Assembly: GCF_900046475.1 (NCBI RefSeq)
Contig: NZ_FCOU01000005.1
Location: 62,001 to 126,000, forward strand
Source: Collinsella ihumii
GTDB lineage: Bacteria; Actinomycetota; Coriobacteriia; Coriobacteriales; Coriobacteriaceae
DNA: 64,000 nucleotides
Direction of reading: 5' to 3'
How positions within the stretch are numbered: the first letter of the stretch is position 1; the number at the start of each line of letters is the position of its first letter. Below, piece after piece: positions 31,893 through 40,550 of the stretch. Made by a program: the position numbers and the translations under genes. The notes under the pieces are model-generated. The model was given only the letters and a program-made list of their open reading frames with translations, was not told the DNA's origin and ran no database searches.

Positions 31893-34217
31893 ATGGAATT
31901 CTATGCAAGCTGCCCTCAAGGGTTTGAAAGCGCTCTCGCCGACGAGCTGCGCGACCTGGGTCTTCCACGGGTGCGCAAGCTCAAGGGGCGCGTGTCGTTT
32001 GCGGGCACCCCGGAAGACGCGGAGCGCGCCTGCCTGTGGTCGCGCCTGGCAAGCCGTATCTTCGTGGTCTTGAAGCGCTTTACCTGCCGCGATGCCGACG
32101 AGCTCTACGACGAGGTCTATACCATGCCGTGGGAGGACATCCTGAGACGCGGGTCGACCATCGCGATCACGGCATCGGGTACGAACGGGAACCTGCGCAA
32201 CACGCGCTTCACCGCGCTGCGCGCCAAAGACGCCCTCTGCGACCGCCTGGCCGACGAGGTCGGCGTCCGCGCCGATGTGGACACCGGACACCCCGATGCC
32301 CGCATCTCGATCGCCCTCCATGACGACCGCGCCAGCCTGCAGCTCGACCTGTCGGGCGAGCCGCTGTTCCGTCGCCTGCCCCGCGAGATCGGCCGCCAGG
32401 GAGGCTCGCTCGCCCTGCGCCCCGATTACGCTGCGCTCGTGTTGGCGCAGGTCGCATGGAAAGCATGCTGCGACGCGGACGACGCGCCGGTGCTGATCGA
32501 CCCCTGCTGCGCAGACGGGGGGATCCTTCTGGAGGCGGCATCGATCGCGGCCGGCCGGGCGCCGGGGCTCGAGCGCACGCGCTGGGGCTTTTCGTGCTGG
32601 GCGGATCACGACCGCGCCGCATGGGACCGGATGCGCTCAGAGGCCAGGCAGCGAGCTCAACAGGTCGGCCGGGCGCATGCGCGCATCATCGCGACCGACT
32701 TCGATGCCGCTGCGCTCTCCCGCACCCGTCGCCTGATCAAAGCAGCCGGTGCGGACGGCATCGTCACGTTCGTCCAGCCGACCGTCGAGGCGATATCGGC
32801 GCACCTCGGCAGCCCCTCGGACACCCACGTACTCGCCGCCTACATGTGCGCGCTCAGGCTCAACGACGCGTCCCGCGCGTCAAGGCTCATCCAGCAGCTC
32901 GCGGCGCTCGCCCCGCTGCGGTACGCGCCCGTCTCGGCGCTTTCCCGCGACGGCCTGCTCGAGGTCGCCCTGCGCATGCGCCCGACCGCCGACATCGCGA
33001 TCAAGCCCAACAACGAGGACGCGCGCCTCGTCCTGTTCGACCGCTCGCACGGCTCCGCCGACGCGGAATCAGACGCAGGCGCAAACACGCACCCGAACGC
33101 ATCGACGCGCACGTCGGCACCGGTCGAGACCGTCGCCACCGTGGACGTGGGAGACGGCTCCCCCGTCGCCGTGCTCGTCCCCGAATCCGATCAGTTCGCC
33201 GCACGCCTCAAAAAGGTCGCGCGCCTGCGCCGCAAATGGGCCAAGCGCGAGGGCGTCACCTGCTACCGCGTCTACGACGCCGACCTTCCCGACTACTCCG
33301 CAGCCATCGATCTGTACGAAGGGGCTCCCGACACGCCGGGCCGCTGGGTCGTCGTCGCGGAATACGCGGCGCCCAAGTCGATCGATCCCTCCCTCGCGCA
33401 GGCGCGCCTGCTTGACATGCTCGAGATCACCCCGCGCGTCCTCAAGGTCGACCCCGACCACGTCGCCGCGCGCTCGCGCACCCGTTCGCGCGGCGGCTCC
33501 CAGTACGCCACCGGCGGCGGAGCGTCGTCGGGAGGCTCCGCGCGCGAGACGGATCGTGCCCAGACCCATCAAAACGCCTGGGAGCAGGGCGCGGTCCACA
33601 TCCAGGAGGGCGGCCTGACCTTCACGGCCAACTTCAACAGCTACCTCGACACGGGAATCTTCCTCGACCACCGCGTCACGCGCGACCTCGTGCGCACGTA
33701 CGCCAAGGGCTGCAAGCGCTTCCTCAACCTGTTCGCCTATACCGGGACGGCCACGTGCTATGCCGCAGACGGCGGGGCGCTGAGCACAACGACGGTCGAC
33801 CTCTCCAACACGTATCTGGACTGGGCCCGCCACAACATGGCTCAAAACGGCTTCACCGGACCTGAGCATCGCTTCGTGCGCGATGACGTCCTGGCATGGG
33901 TCGCCGAGCAGCGGCGCGCCCATCGCACGTGGGACCTCATCTTCTGCGATCCGCCCACCTTCTCCAACTCCGCCAAGATGGGCGAGCGGACATGGGACGT
34001 CCAGCGCGACCACGTCGAGCTGCTGTGCGCCCTCTCCGACCTGCTGGCGCCGGGCGGGCGCGCCATCTTCTCGTGCAACCTGCGGACCTTCCGCCTGGAC
34101 GAGCGCGCGCTCGCCGACGCGGGCATCGCGGTCGAGGACATCACCGAGCGGACCATCCCCGAGGACTTTGCGCGCAACAAGCGCATCCACCGCTGCTTCA
34201 TCATCACCAACCGATAG
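31893..34217 (+). CDS. rlmL: RlmKL-like 23S rRNA methyltransferase, N-terminal methylase degenerate
   Basis: The 774-aa protein has the architecture of the two-domain RlmKL: a THUMP-type RNA-binding region (about 50-160), an N-terminal methylase (about 165-400) and a C-terminal methylase (about 550-774). The C-terminal half keeps its motifs (L-N-L-F-A-Y-T-G-T near 611, F-C-D-P-P-T-F near 685), as in the RlmK part that makes m7G2069. In the N-terminal half, motif I reads D-P-C-C-A-D-G-G in place of the usual D-P-x-C-G-S-G-T. The catalytic N-P-P-Y-G segment, expected near 311, is missing (L-A-A-Y-M-C-A-L-R-L there). The m2G2445 activity is therefore probably lost. The ATG follows AGAAAGG. Confidence 0.85.
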   Translation: MEFYASCPQGFESALADELRDLGLPRVRKLKGRVSFAGTPEDAERACLWSRLASRIFVVLKRFTCRDADELYDEVYTMPWEDILRRGSTIAITASGTNGNLRNTRFTALRAKDALCDRLADEVGVRADVDTGHPDARISIALHDDRASLQLDLSGEPLFRRLPREIGRQGGSLALRPDYAALVLAQVAWKACCDADDAPVLIDPCCADGGILLEAASIAAGRAPGLERTRWGFSCWADHDRAAWDRMRSEARQRAQQVGRAHARIIATDFDAAALSRTRRLIKAAGADGIVTFVQPTVEAISAHLGSPSDTHVLAAYMCALRLNDASRASRLIQQLAALAPLRYAPVSALSRDGLLEVALRMRPTADIAIKPNNEDARLVLFDRSHGSADAESDAGANTHPNASTRTSAPVETVATVDVGDGSPVAVLVPESDQFAARLKKVARLRRKWAKREGVTCYRVYDADLPDYSAAIDLYEGAPDTPGRWVVVAEYAAPKSIDPSLAQARLLDMLEITPRVLKVDPDHVAARSRTRSRGGSQYATGGGASSGGSARETDRAQTHQNAWEQGAVHIQEGGLTFTANFNSYLDTGIFLDHRVTRDLVRTYAKGCKRFLNLFAYTGTATCYAADGGALSTTTVDLSNTYLDWARHNMAQNGFTGPEHRFVRDDVLAWVAEQRRAHRTWDLIFCDPPTFSNSAKMGERTWDVQRDHVELLCALSDLLAPGGRAIFSCNLRTFRLDERALADAGIAVEDITERTIPEDFARNKRIHRCFIITNR

Positions 34218-34239
34218 GCCCCCGCGCACTTCCGCACAA

Positions 34240-34281
34240 GAACCCGTCTCCCGTGGCCGAATCGCCACCGGGGACGGGTTC
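34240..34281. terminator. Hairpin after the rRNA methyltransferase gene
   Basis: A stem of about 12 bp with one mismatch (34240-34251 with 34270-34281) begins 22 bp after the stop. The right arm contains GGGGACGGGTTC, the core of the dispersed repeat family, so this may be a derivative of that repeat that serves as terminator. Confidence 0.55.
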
Positions 34282-34303
34282 ATCTAGCAGACGGCCCGCC
34301 ACG

Positions 34304-34331
34304 TTGCATAAGTGCGCAAAGCTGCCATAAT
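34304..34331 (+). promoter_or_regulatory. Probable promoter of the potassium transporter gene
   Basis: TTGCAT (34304-34309) and CATAAT (34326-34331) are 16 bases apart, 42 bp before the start codon. I looked for a cyclic-di-AMP riboswitch in this gap and found no sign of one; the leader is too short. Confidence 0.5.
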
Positions 34332-34373
34332 TACTGGCAATTCTGTTGTCCTACCAAGGGAGAAGCGAACATC

Positions 34374-36422
34374 ATGGGATCTTCCCGTAATGCGAATGCT
34401 GCTGAGCGATCATCTGCGCAGCATTCTCCTGAAATCCCCATCAGCATCGGGGCCATGCTCGTGACGCTGGGTGTCGTGTACGGCGACATCGGAACGTCGC
34501 CGATGTACGTCACCAAGGCGCTGCTCGCGGGCAACGGCGGCATCATGTCCGTCAACGAGGAGTTTATCCTGGGCGCCATCTCGCTCGTCATCTGGACGGT
34601 GACCCTGCTGACCACCGTCAAGTACGTCCTCATCTCGCTGCGCGCCGACAACCACGGCGAAGGCGGCATCTTCGCGCTCTACAGCATCGTGCGGCGCGGC
34701 GCCAAATGGCTGATCATCCCCGCCATGCTCGGCGGATCCGCCCTGCTCGCCGACGGCGTGCTCACCCCCGCGGTCACCATCACCACCGCCATCGAGGGCT
34801 TGCGCACCATCCCCGAGGTGCACGCCATCATGGGGAACAACCAGCTCAACGTGGTGATCATCACGCTCATCATCGTCTGCGCGCTGTTTATCGTCCAGCG
34901 CGCCGGCACCTCCAAGATCGGTCGCGCCTTCGGCCCGGTCATGACGTTCTGGTTCATCTTCTTGGGCGTCAGCGGCCTTATGCACGTGCTGGGCAACCCC
35001 GTGGTGCTCAAGGCGTTCAACCCCGTCCGCGGCATCATGTTCCTGCTTTCGCCCAACAACCACGCGGGCATCATGATCCTGGGCAGCTGCTTCCTCGCCA
35101 CGACGGGCGCCGAGGCGCTGTATTCGGACATGGGCCACGTCGGACGCGGCAACATCTACGCCACCTGGCCGTTCGTGAAGATCTGCCTGATTCTTTCCTA
35201 TCTCGGCCAGGGCGCATGGCTGCTCGCCAACGCCGGCAACACCGAGCTGCTCGGCATCGCCGACCTCAACCCGTTCTTCCAGATGCTGCCCGACGCCATC
35301 CGTCCCTTCGGCGTCGTGCTGTCGACCTGCGCGGCCATCATCGCGTCCCAGGCACTCATCACCGGCGCGTTCTCCCTGGTCTCCGAGGCGAGCGGCCTGG
35401 ACCTCATGCCGCACATGCAGGTCTTCTATCCGGCGGAGACCAAAGGCCAGCTCTACATCCCCATGGTCAACTACGTCATGTGGGCCGGCTGCATCGTCGT
35501 CGTGCTGCTGTTCCAGTCCTCGGCGCACATGGAGGCCGCCTACGGCCTGGCCATCACCATCACGATGATCTGCACCACCGTGCTGCTGTTCTTCTACCTG
35601 CATAAGATCCGCAAGGTGAAGGTGCTCCCATTCATCTTCGTGGTGTTCTTCGTGGCGCTCGAGGGTTTCTTCTTCTTCTCGTCGCTCACCAAGTTCTTCC
35701 ACGGCGGCTACTTCACCATCCTGCTCGCCGCGCTGATCATGGCCATCATGGTCAGCTGGTACAACGGCAGCCGCGTCGAGCGTCGACAGGCGAACCTGTT
35801 GCCGATCCATTCCTACCTCGACCAGCTTGACCGCCTGCGTCACGACGAGACCTATGACAAGCTGTGCGACAACCTGGTGTACCTCACCAACAACACCCGC
35901 ACCGACTATCTCGACCGCGACATCCTGTATTCCATCTTCGACAAGCATCCCAAGCGCGCGCAGGCCTACTGGTTCTTGAACGTGCAGGTGACCGACGAGC
36001 CGCATACGTTCGAGTACGCGGTCGAGAACTTCGGCACCGACTACGTGTTCCGTGTGACGTTCTACCTGGGCTACAAGGTCAACCAGCGCGTGAACGCCTA
36101 CCTGCGCCAGGTCGTCGGCGACCTTTCCGCCTCCGGCGAGCTGCCGCCGCAAAAGAGCGACTACTCGGTATACAAGACGCCGGGCCCCATCGGCTCGTTC
36201 CGCTTCTGCATGGTCTACAAGACGCTGGCTCCCGAGTCCGACGTCGATCCGAGCGAGCGCAGCGCCATCGCCTTGAAGTACGCGATCCGCCGTCACGCCG
36301 GCTCGCCGGTTCAGTGGTACGGCCTGGAGAACTCCAACGTCATCTACGAGTACGTGCCGCTATTCACCAAGTTCAAGACGGTCGAGCATCTGACGCGCAT
36401 CTATCCTTCGCAGCACTCGTAA
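34374..36422 (+). CDS. kup: KUP-family potassium uptake protein
   Basis: A 682-aa potassium:proton symporter. The family signature G-V-V-Y-G-D-I-G-T-S-P-M-Y is at residues 33-45. About 12 membrane segments fill the first ~455 residues and a cytoplasmic C-terminal domain the last ~225. The ATG follows AAGGGAGAAG. The gene stands alone with its own promoter and ends in a 26-bp hairpin shared with the convergent nitroreductase gene. Confidence 0.95.
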   Translation: MGSSRNANAAERSSAQHSPEIPISIGAMLVTLGVVYGDIGTSPMYVTKALLAGNGGIMSVNEEFILGAISLVIWTVTLLTTVKYVLISLRADNHGEGGIFALYSIVRRGAKWLIIPAMLGGSALLADGVLTPAVTITTAIEGLRTIPEVHAIMGNNQLNVVIITLIIVCALFIVQRAGTSKIGRAFGPVMTFWFIFLGVSGLMHVLGNPVVLKAFNPVRGIMFLLSPNNHAGIMILGSCFLATTGAEALYSDMGHVGRGNIYATWPFVKICLILSYLGQGAWLLANAGNTELLGIADLNPFFQMLPDAIRPFGVVLSTCAAIIASQALITGAFSLVSEASGLDLMPHMQVFYPAETKGQLYIPMVNYVMWAGCIVVVLLFQSSAHMEAAYGLAITITMICTTVLLFFYLHKIRKVKVLPFIFVVFFVALEGFFFFSSLTKFFHGGYFTILLAALIMAIMVSWYNGSRVERRQANLLPIHSYLDQLDRLRHDETYDKLCDNLVYLTNNTRTDYLDRDILYSIFDKHPKRAQAYWFLNVQVTDEPHTFEYAVENFGTDYVFRVTFYLGYKVNQRVNAYLRQVVGDLSASGELPPQKSDYSVYKTPGPIGSFRFCMVYKTLAPESDVDPSERSAIALKYAIRRHAGSPVQWYGLENSNVIYEYVPLFTKFKTVEHLTRIYPSQHS

Positions 36423-36451
36423 ACAGGCCGGACAAGGGCTGGCACTTTTAA

Positions 36452-36507
36452 GCGGGGCCGGTACGTTTTGGACGGGGTCATCCCCGTCCAAAACGTACCG
36501 GCCCCGC
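36452..36507. terminator. 26-bp perfect hairpin between convergent genes
   Basis: Bases 36452-36477 are the exact reverse complement of 36482-36507, with the 4-base loop TCAT. The arm begins GCGGGGCCGGTACGTTTTGG. It fills the gap between the kup stop and the nitroreductase stop, so it can terminate both. It is far longer than a terminator needs to be and resembles the other perfect palindromes of the window in style, though not in border sequence. Confidence 0.75.
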
Positions 36508-36512
36508 GGCGT

Positions 36513-37298
36513 CTACCAGTTTTCGAGCCACCGCTCCATCGAGCGGCCCATCTCCTTCATGAAGTCCGAGGTGTGCTTGCGGGTGTAGATGTCGACCACC
36601 CGCTCCCCAGCCTCCTGCACATGGGGGCGGAACATCGCATCCATCTCCGCTATCTGCGCATCGAGCGTCGCCTTGTCCGCACGACGATAGCGCTCGGACA
36701 TGACGATGTTCTCGACGGGGTGAGGCGTCGCGGGACGCTCTTTTGCGGGAACGCCCAAGATGAGCATGCTGAGCGGCACCGTATGCTCCGGCAACCCGAG
36801 CAGTTCGCCAACCTCTTCGGCATTCTCGACGATGTCGCCGATATAGCAGCTGCCCAGGCCAACCGCCTCGGCAGCGATCACCGCGTTTTGCGCGGCGATG
36901 ACCGCATCTTGCGCCGCGATGGCAAACTCCCCCAGGCCCGGGGTCCGACGAGGCTGCTTGCCCGTGCGCTCGACGAACGCCTCGTCGAAGCACCCCACGT
37001 GCTCGAACAGATCGATCCACTTGCAATAGTCCACCACGAACACGAGCGCCCACGGAGCCTGCGCGATCATGGGCTGATGGTCGCAAAGCTCCGCCAGCCG
37101 GTCGCGCGTCGCCTGCTCGCGGATGTCGATAATGGAGTACATCATCATCGCGCCCGCCGAAGGGGCGCGCGTCGCGGCGTGCAGGACCGCTTCGCGCTGG
37201 GCGTCGGAAACGAGCTCGGGCGCGAATCGACGCGTTGAGCTGCGCCGCTCGATGACATCGAGCACGGCGTTATTCCAGGCAGGGGTCATATCGCTCAT
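36513..37298 (-). CDS. Nitroreductase-family FMN protein
   Basis: A 261-aa nitroreductase fold protein. The N-terminal FMN phosphate motif R-R-S-S-T-R-R-F is near residues 20-27, and G-L-G-S-C-Y-I-G-D-I near 150-159 is the second typical segment. The ATG at 37298 follows GGAGG at 8 bases; an upstream ATG (37316) lacks a ribosome binding site. Family members reduce nitro compounds, quinones or enones with NAD(P)H; the natural substrate cannot be predicted. The gene is single and convergent with kup. Confidence 0.88.
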   Translation of the reverse strand: MSDMTPAWNNAVLDVIERRSSTRRFAPELVSDAQREAVLHAATRAPSAGAMMMYSIIDIREQATRDRLAELCDHQPMIAQAPWALVFVVDYCKWIDLFEHVGCFDEAFVERTGKQPRRTPGLGEFAIAAQDAVIAAQNAVIAAEAVGLGSCYIGDIVENAEEVGELLGLPEHTVPLSMLILGVPAKERPATPHPVENIVMSERYRRADKATLDAQIAEMDAMFRPHVQEAGERVVDIYTRKHTSDFMKEMGRSMERWLENW

Positions 37299-37396
37299 AG
37301 GCACATCCTCCATCATCTACGGGCGGACCATTCACGCGTACAACCGAGTATGCACGCGTGTATTCCAGCTGTTTTCTCATCCTAACTGTGCGGTCC

Positions 37397-37422
37397 TTGT
37401 CGAGTCGATACAATCTCGACAA
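37397..37422 (+). promoter_or_regulatory. Possible operator/promoter of the LTA-synthase-like gene
   Basis: TTGTCGAG (37397-37404) and CTCGACAA (37415-37422) form a perfect 8-bp dyad. A -10-like TACAAT (37409-37414) lies in the spacer, about 100 bp before the start codon. A protein bound to the dyad would cover the promoter. Confidence 0.35.
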
Positions 37423-37516
37423 TCGTTCTGTACCATTGGTTCTTGCAGCATCAAGACGATGTCACCTTTTGGTTAAGAATCTTTGGGCCGCCTGGCCCAT
37501 AAAGGAGTTTTCCGCC

Positions 37517-39727
37517 ATGGTCGTAACGATCATCACGTGTCTAGGCCTTGCCGGTACGGTGACCTCTGCAGCCCTCGCCGTGCGTCGCGCCCGCTCCGGG
37601 CAAGGATCCATCTCCCCCTATGCCGTCGCATGGGGTATAGCGTTCGCCCTGCTCCAGGCCTTTATCGCCATCTGGTCGGGCATCGGGCTCGTTCAGGATG
37701 ACCTGCTCTCCGCACTCGTGCTGAACATCATCCTGACCGGATGCGCGACTACCGCCTTCAACCGCGAGCAGCTTGCATCCCGCCTGCAGGGCCTGACGTC
37801 CCCGACCGGGCGCTTCCCCCACCCCCTCGTGCTCTCCATCGCGTTCATGCTGCTTGCGAGTACCGCCGCCACGCTCGGGCTCGAGCTTTCATCGAACCAC
37901 AATCTGACCTGGATGTACCCGCTGTGCCTGCTGCTTGAGTTCGGCCTGATCGCCGGCGTGCTCACGGGCCTCTTCTTGGTGCTCCAGCGCCGCGGCGCCG
38001 CGAGCGCCGCCCTCGCGCTCATCCTCTATATCATCGGCGTCGCCGAGTACTTCGTCATCACCTTCAAGTCCATGCCCATCACGCCGGGCGACCTGTCCGC
38101 CCTCTCCACGGCGGCAGCTGTGGCGGGAACGGGCTACACCTACACGCTGTCCGCGTTCTGCCTGTATGCTCTCGCGTGCGCCGCAATCGCCATGCTGCTT
38201 GCCATGCTCGCTGGCACCCTGCGTCCCGCCCCCGAGGCCCGTTCGCGCAAGGGCCTCATCATCAACCTCGTCATCGGCCTGCTCATCATCGGCGGGGTCG
38301 GCGCACACGTCACCCTTATCGACTACTACCACACCCTCGGCATCACGATCTACACGTGGCGCCCGCTTGAGAGCTACTACCGTCAGGGATTCTTGCCCGC
38401 CTTCATCTCGGGCGCCCAGACCATCAACCCTCCCAAGCCCGACGACTACAGCGTCGATGCAGCCGAGGCCCTCATCGATGAGTACGCGCGCGCCTACGAT
38501 GAGCAGAACGCGACCAACGGGAACCGCGCCGCGGCCGAGGCCCAGTTCGATGAGGAGAAGCCCACGGTCATCGCCATCATGAACGAGACGTTCGCCGATC
38601 TGTCCATCTACCAGCAGATGCACGCGGACTACACCGGTCCCGAGTTCTTCAAGAGCCTGTCGGACTGCCTGCAGCGCGGCAAGCTCTACGTCTCGGCGTA
38701 CGGCGGCGGCACCGCCAACACCGAGTACGAGTTCCTGACCGGAAACTCAATGTCCAACCTCGGCACGGGCGTGTACCCCTACACCATCTACAACCTCATG
38801 GACGCCGAGAACCTCGCTGGTCAGTTCAAGGACCTCGGGTACGACACGGTGGCGATGCACCCCAACCATGCAACGAACTGGAACCGCGAGAACGTCTACG
38901 AGGACTTCGGGTTCGACGATTTCCTGGCCATCGAGGACTTCCAAGATGCCGAGACGCTGCGCGGCATGGTCACCGACCGCGCCACGTACGACAAGATTCT
39001 CGAGCTGCTCGATACCAACAACAACCCGCAGTTCATCTTCGACGTGACGATGCAGAACCACTCCGGCTACAACACCGGCCTCATTCCTGCCGACAAGCGC
39101 GTCGAGCTGAGCATCGACGGCATGTCCGACTCCGAGATCAACGAGTACGTCTCGCTGATCAAGGAATCCGACGAGGCCCTGCGCTACTTCATCCGCCAGC
39201 TGGAGCGGCTCGACCGCAAGGTCGTCGTGGTGTTCTTCGGCGACCACCAGCCCTTCTTCCCCTCGCGCTTCAACGACCTGTGGTTCACCGACGAGGACGA
39301 GGCGACGCACCAGGAGCGCCTGTGGCAGACCGACTACCTCATCTGGGCCAACTACGACGTGGCGGGCAACGACCAGACGAGCGAGACGGTCGACCTGTCC
39401 ACCAACTACCTGGGCTCCGCTCTCATGAACGTCATCGGCGCACCGCTCAGCGATTACCAGAAGTCGCTCATCAGCCTGCGCGAGGCGCTGCCCGCCATCA
39501 ACACCACGGGCTTTGAGGACGCCGACGGCCGCTGGTACCTCTCGAGCGTCACCGACGCAGGCGGGAACGCCACGCTGGAGGAAGCCGTTCAGGCCCGCAG
39601 CGACTACGCGACGATGCAGTACTACGAGATGTTCTACGACGGCAAGAACATCTACACGACGCGATACCAATCGGCGGCAAACGAGACCGATCCGAACCTC
39701 GCACCGGGAACGACCAAGATCCAGTAG
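37517..39727 (+). CDS. LTA-synthase-like sulfatase-fold phosphoglycerol transferase
   Basis: The 736-aa enzyme has an N-terminal membrane part with about seven to nine segments (residues 1-285) and an extracellular sulfatase-type domain (about 340-690). The metal and nucleophile sites are visible: M-N-E-T-F near 355, the threonine in G-G-G-T-A-N-T-E near 397, M-Q-N-H-S-G-Y near 513 and G-D-H-Q-P near 575. It should transfer phosphoglycerol from lipid to a growing surface polymer. The ATG at 37517 follows AAAGGAG; the longer frame upstream lacks a ribosome binding site. Closest to LtaS or a related cell-wall phosphoglycerol transferase; which polymer is made is unknown. Confidence 0.9.
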   Translation: MVVTIITCLGLAGTVTSAALAVRRARSGQGSISPYAVAWGIAFALLQAFIAIWSGIGLVQDDLLSALVLNIILTGCATTAFNREQLASRLQGLTSPTGRFPHPLVLSIAFMLLASTAATLGLELSSNHNLTWMYPLCLLLEFGLIAGVLTGLFLVLQRRGAASAALALILYIIGVAEYFVITFKSMPITPGDLSALSTAAAVAGTGYTYTLSAFCLYALACAAIAMLLAMLAGTLRPAPEARSRKGLIINLVIGLLIIGGVGAHVTLIDYYHTLGITIYTWRPLESYYRQGFLPAFISGAQTINPPKPDDYSVDAAEALIDEYARAYDEQNATNGNRAAAEAQFDEEKPTVIAIMNETFADLSIYQQMHADYTGPEFFKSLSDCLQRGKLYVSAYGGGTANTEYEFLTGNSMSNLGTGVYPYTIYNLMDAENLAGQFKDLGYDTVAMHPNHATNWNRENVYEDFGFDDFLAIEDFQDAETLRGMVTDRATYDKILELLDTNNNPQFIFDVTMQNHSGYNTGLIPADKRVELSIDGMSDSEINEYVSLIKESDEALRYFIRQLERLDRKVVVVFFGDHQPFFPSRFNDLWFTDEDEATHQERLWQTDYLIWANYDVAGNDQTSETVDLSTNYLGSALMNVIGAPLSDYQKSLISLREALPAINTTGFEDADGRWYLSSVTDAGGNATLEEAVQARSDYATMQYYEMFYDGKNIYTTRYQSAANETDPNLAPGTTKIQ

Positions 39728-39738
39728 CCAGCCATCAT

Positions 39739-39786
39739 AAAGCGCGCGCCCTTGTTTTCCATCGAGAACAGGGGCGCGCGCTTTTT
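39739..39786 (+). terminator. Intrinsic terminator of the LTA-synthase-like gene
   Basis: Arms AAAGCGCGCGCCC and GGGGCGCGCGCTTTTT form a strong stem that extends inward over the loop region and ends in a U-run. It begins 12 bp after the stop codon. Confidence 0.9.
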
Positions 39787-39833
39787 CACCGGTGCGCACA
39801 GGAAAGCGCCGCGGCACGCGGGGGTATCCGCAG

Positions 39834-40379
39834 CTACCTGATGTCCAGAGCGTCCAGCATCGCGTCGGCGATCTTTTGCGCATCGCTCGCATCGGGGTGG
39901 CTTGCCGCGGCGTCGAAGTTGTCGATCATCGCCTGCACGCGCTGGTCACCGGGTTTCTCCGCCAGCATGGCCTCATAGCGCTTGCGAATCGCCGGGCCCA
40001 TCTTCCCCTGACACATGGCACCCCCCAGATACGCCGCGTCTTCGGGCAGCTTTGCCTTCACGCCGGCAAGAATCCGCTCGAAATACTCGGGCGCCCCGCC
40101 GAATCCGGCCGTGCCGAACAGGAAGACCTGCTTGCCAGACAGCTCGGGCAAAAGCTCCGACACCTCCTCAGAACAGGTTCCCTTGTCACACCAGAAGCCC
40201 AGCAGAACCACATCGGCAGGCTTGATCGCCGAGCGCGCACCATCGAGGTCGGCTGCGGTGATCTCGCACGCTTCCGCCTCGATACCATGCTGAGCCAGCG
40301 CATCCCTCAGCGCCTCGGCGACCATCTTGGTGTTGCCCCCACGGCTGTTGTAGAGCAGCGCGACGTTCCTCTTGTCCAC
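39834..40379 (-). CDS. Flavodoxin-family protein
   Basis: A 181-aa flavodoxin-like protein. The FMN phosphate loop is Y-N-S-R-G-G-N-T-K near residues 10-18, and the family segment G-F-W-C-D-K-G-T-C is near 63-71. I choose the GTG at 40379 because GGAG lies 6-7 bases before it; the ATG at 40403 adds 8 residues but has no ribosome binding site. It probably carries electrons for a small redox system. It follows mtlA on the same strand, but a hairpin at 40497-40527 separates them. Confidence 0.82.
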   Translation of the reverse strand: MDKRNVALLYNSRGGNTKMVAEALRDALAQHGIEAEACEITAADLDGARSAIKPADVVLLGFWCDKGTCSEEVSELLPELSGKQVFLFGTAGFGGAPEYFERILAGVKAKLPEDAAYLGGAMCQGKMGPAIRKRYEAMLAEKPGDQRVQAMIDNFDAAASHPDASDAQKIADAMLDALDIR

Positions 40380-40496
40380 GTCCCTCTCCCTATCACTCGT
40401 CATGAAACCGTAATCACACCGCTCTATACCCCAGCTCGGCGTCGGATAACCGCACGGCGCGCATATCAACCGTGCGATACGCCCACCGCACGCATA

Positions 40497-40527
40497 CGCG
40501 GGCCTCCGGATCAACCGGAGGCCCGCG
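40497..40527 (-). terminator. Hairpin after mtlA
   Basis: A 13-bp perfect GC-rich stem (40497-40509 with 40515-40527) with a 5-base loop lies 24 bp after the mtlA stop. There is no U-run on the minus strand, so read-through into the flavodoxin gene is possible. Confidence 0.6.
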
Positions 40528-40550
40528 CGCATGAAAGGGATCGGGTGATG

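Noticed and set aside
34218-34373. Cyclic-di-AMP riboswitch before kup
   Set aside because: Such riboswitches are common before potassium genes, but the leader after the promoter is only about 35 bases.
34410-36296. 628-codon minus-strand frame opposite kup
   Set aside because: Antisense of a clear membrane protein gene; no motif or start signal.
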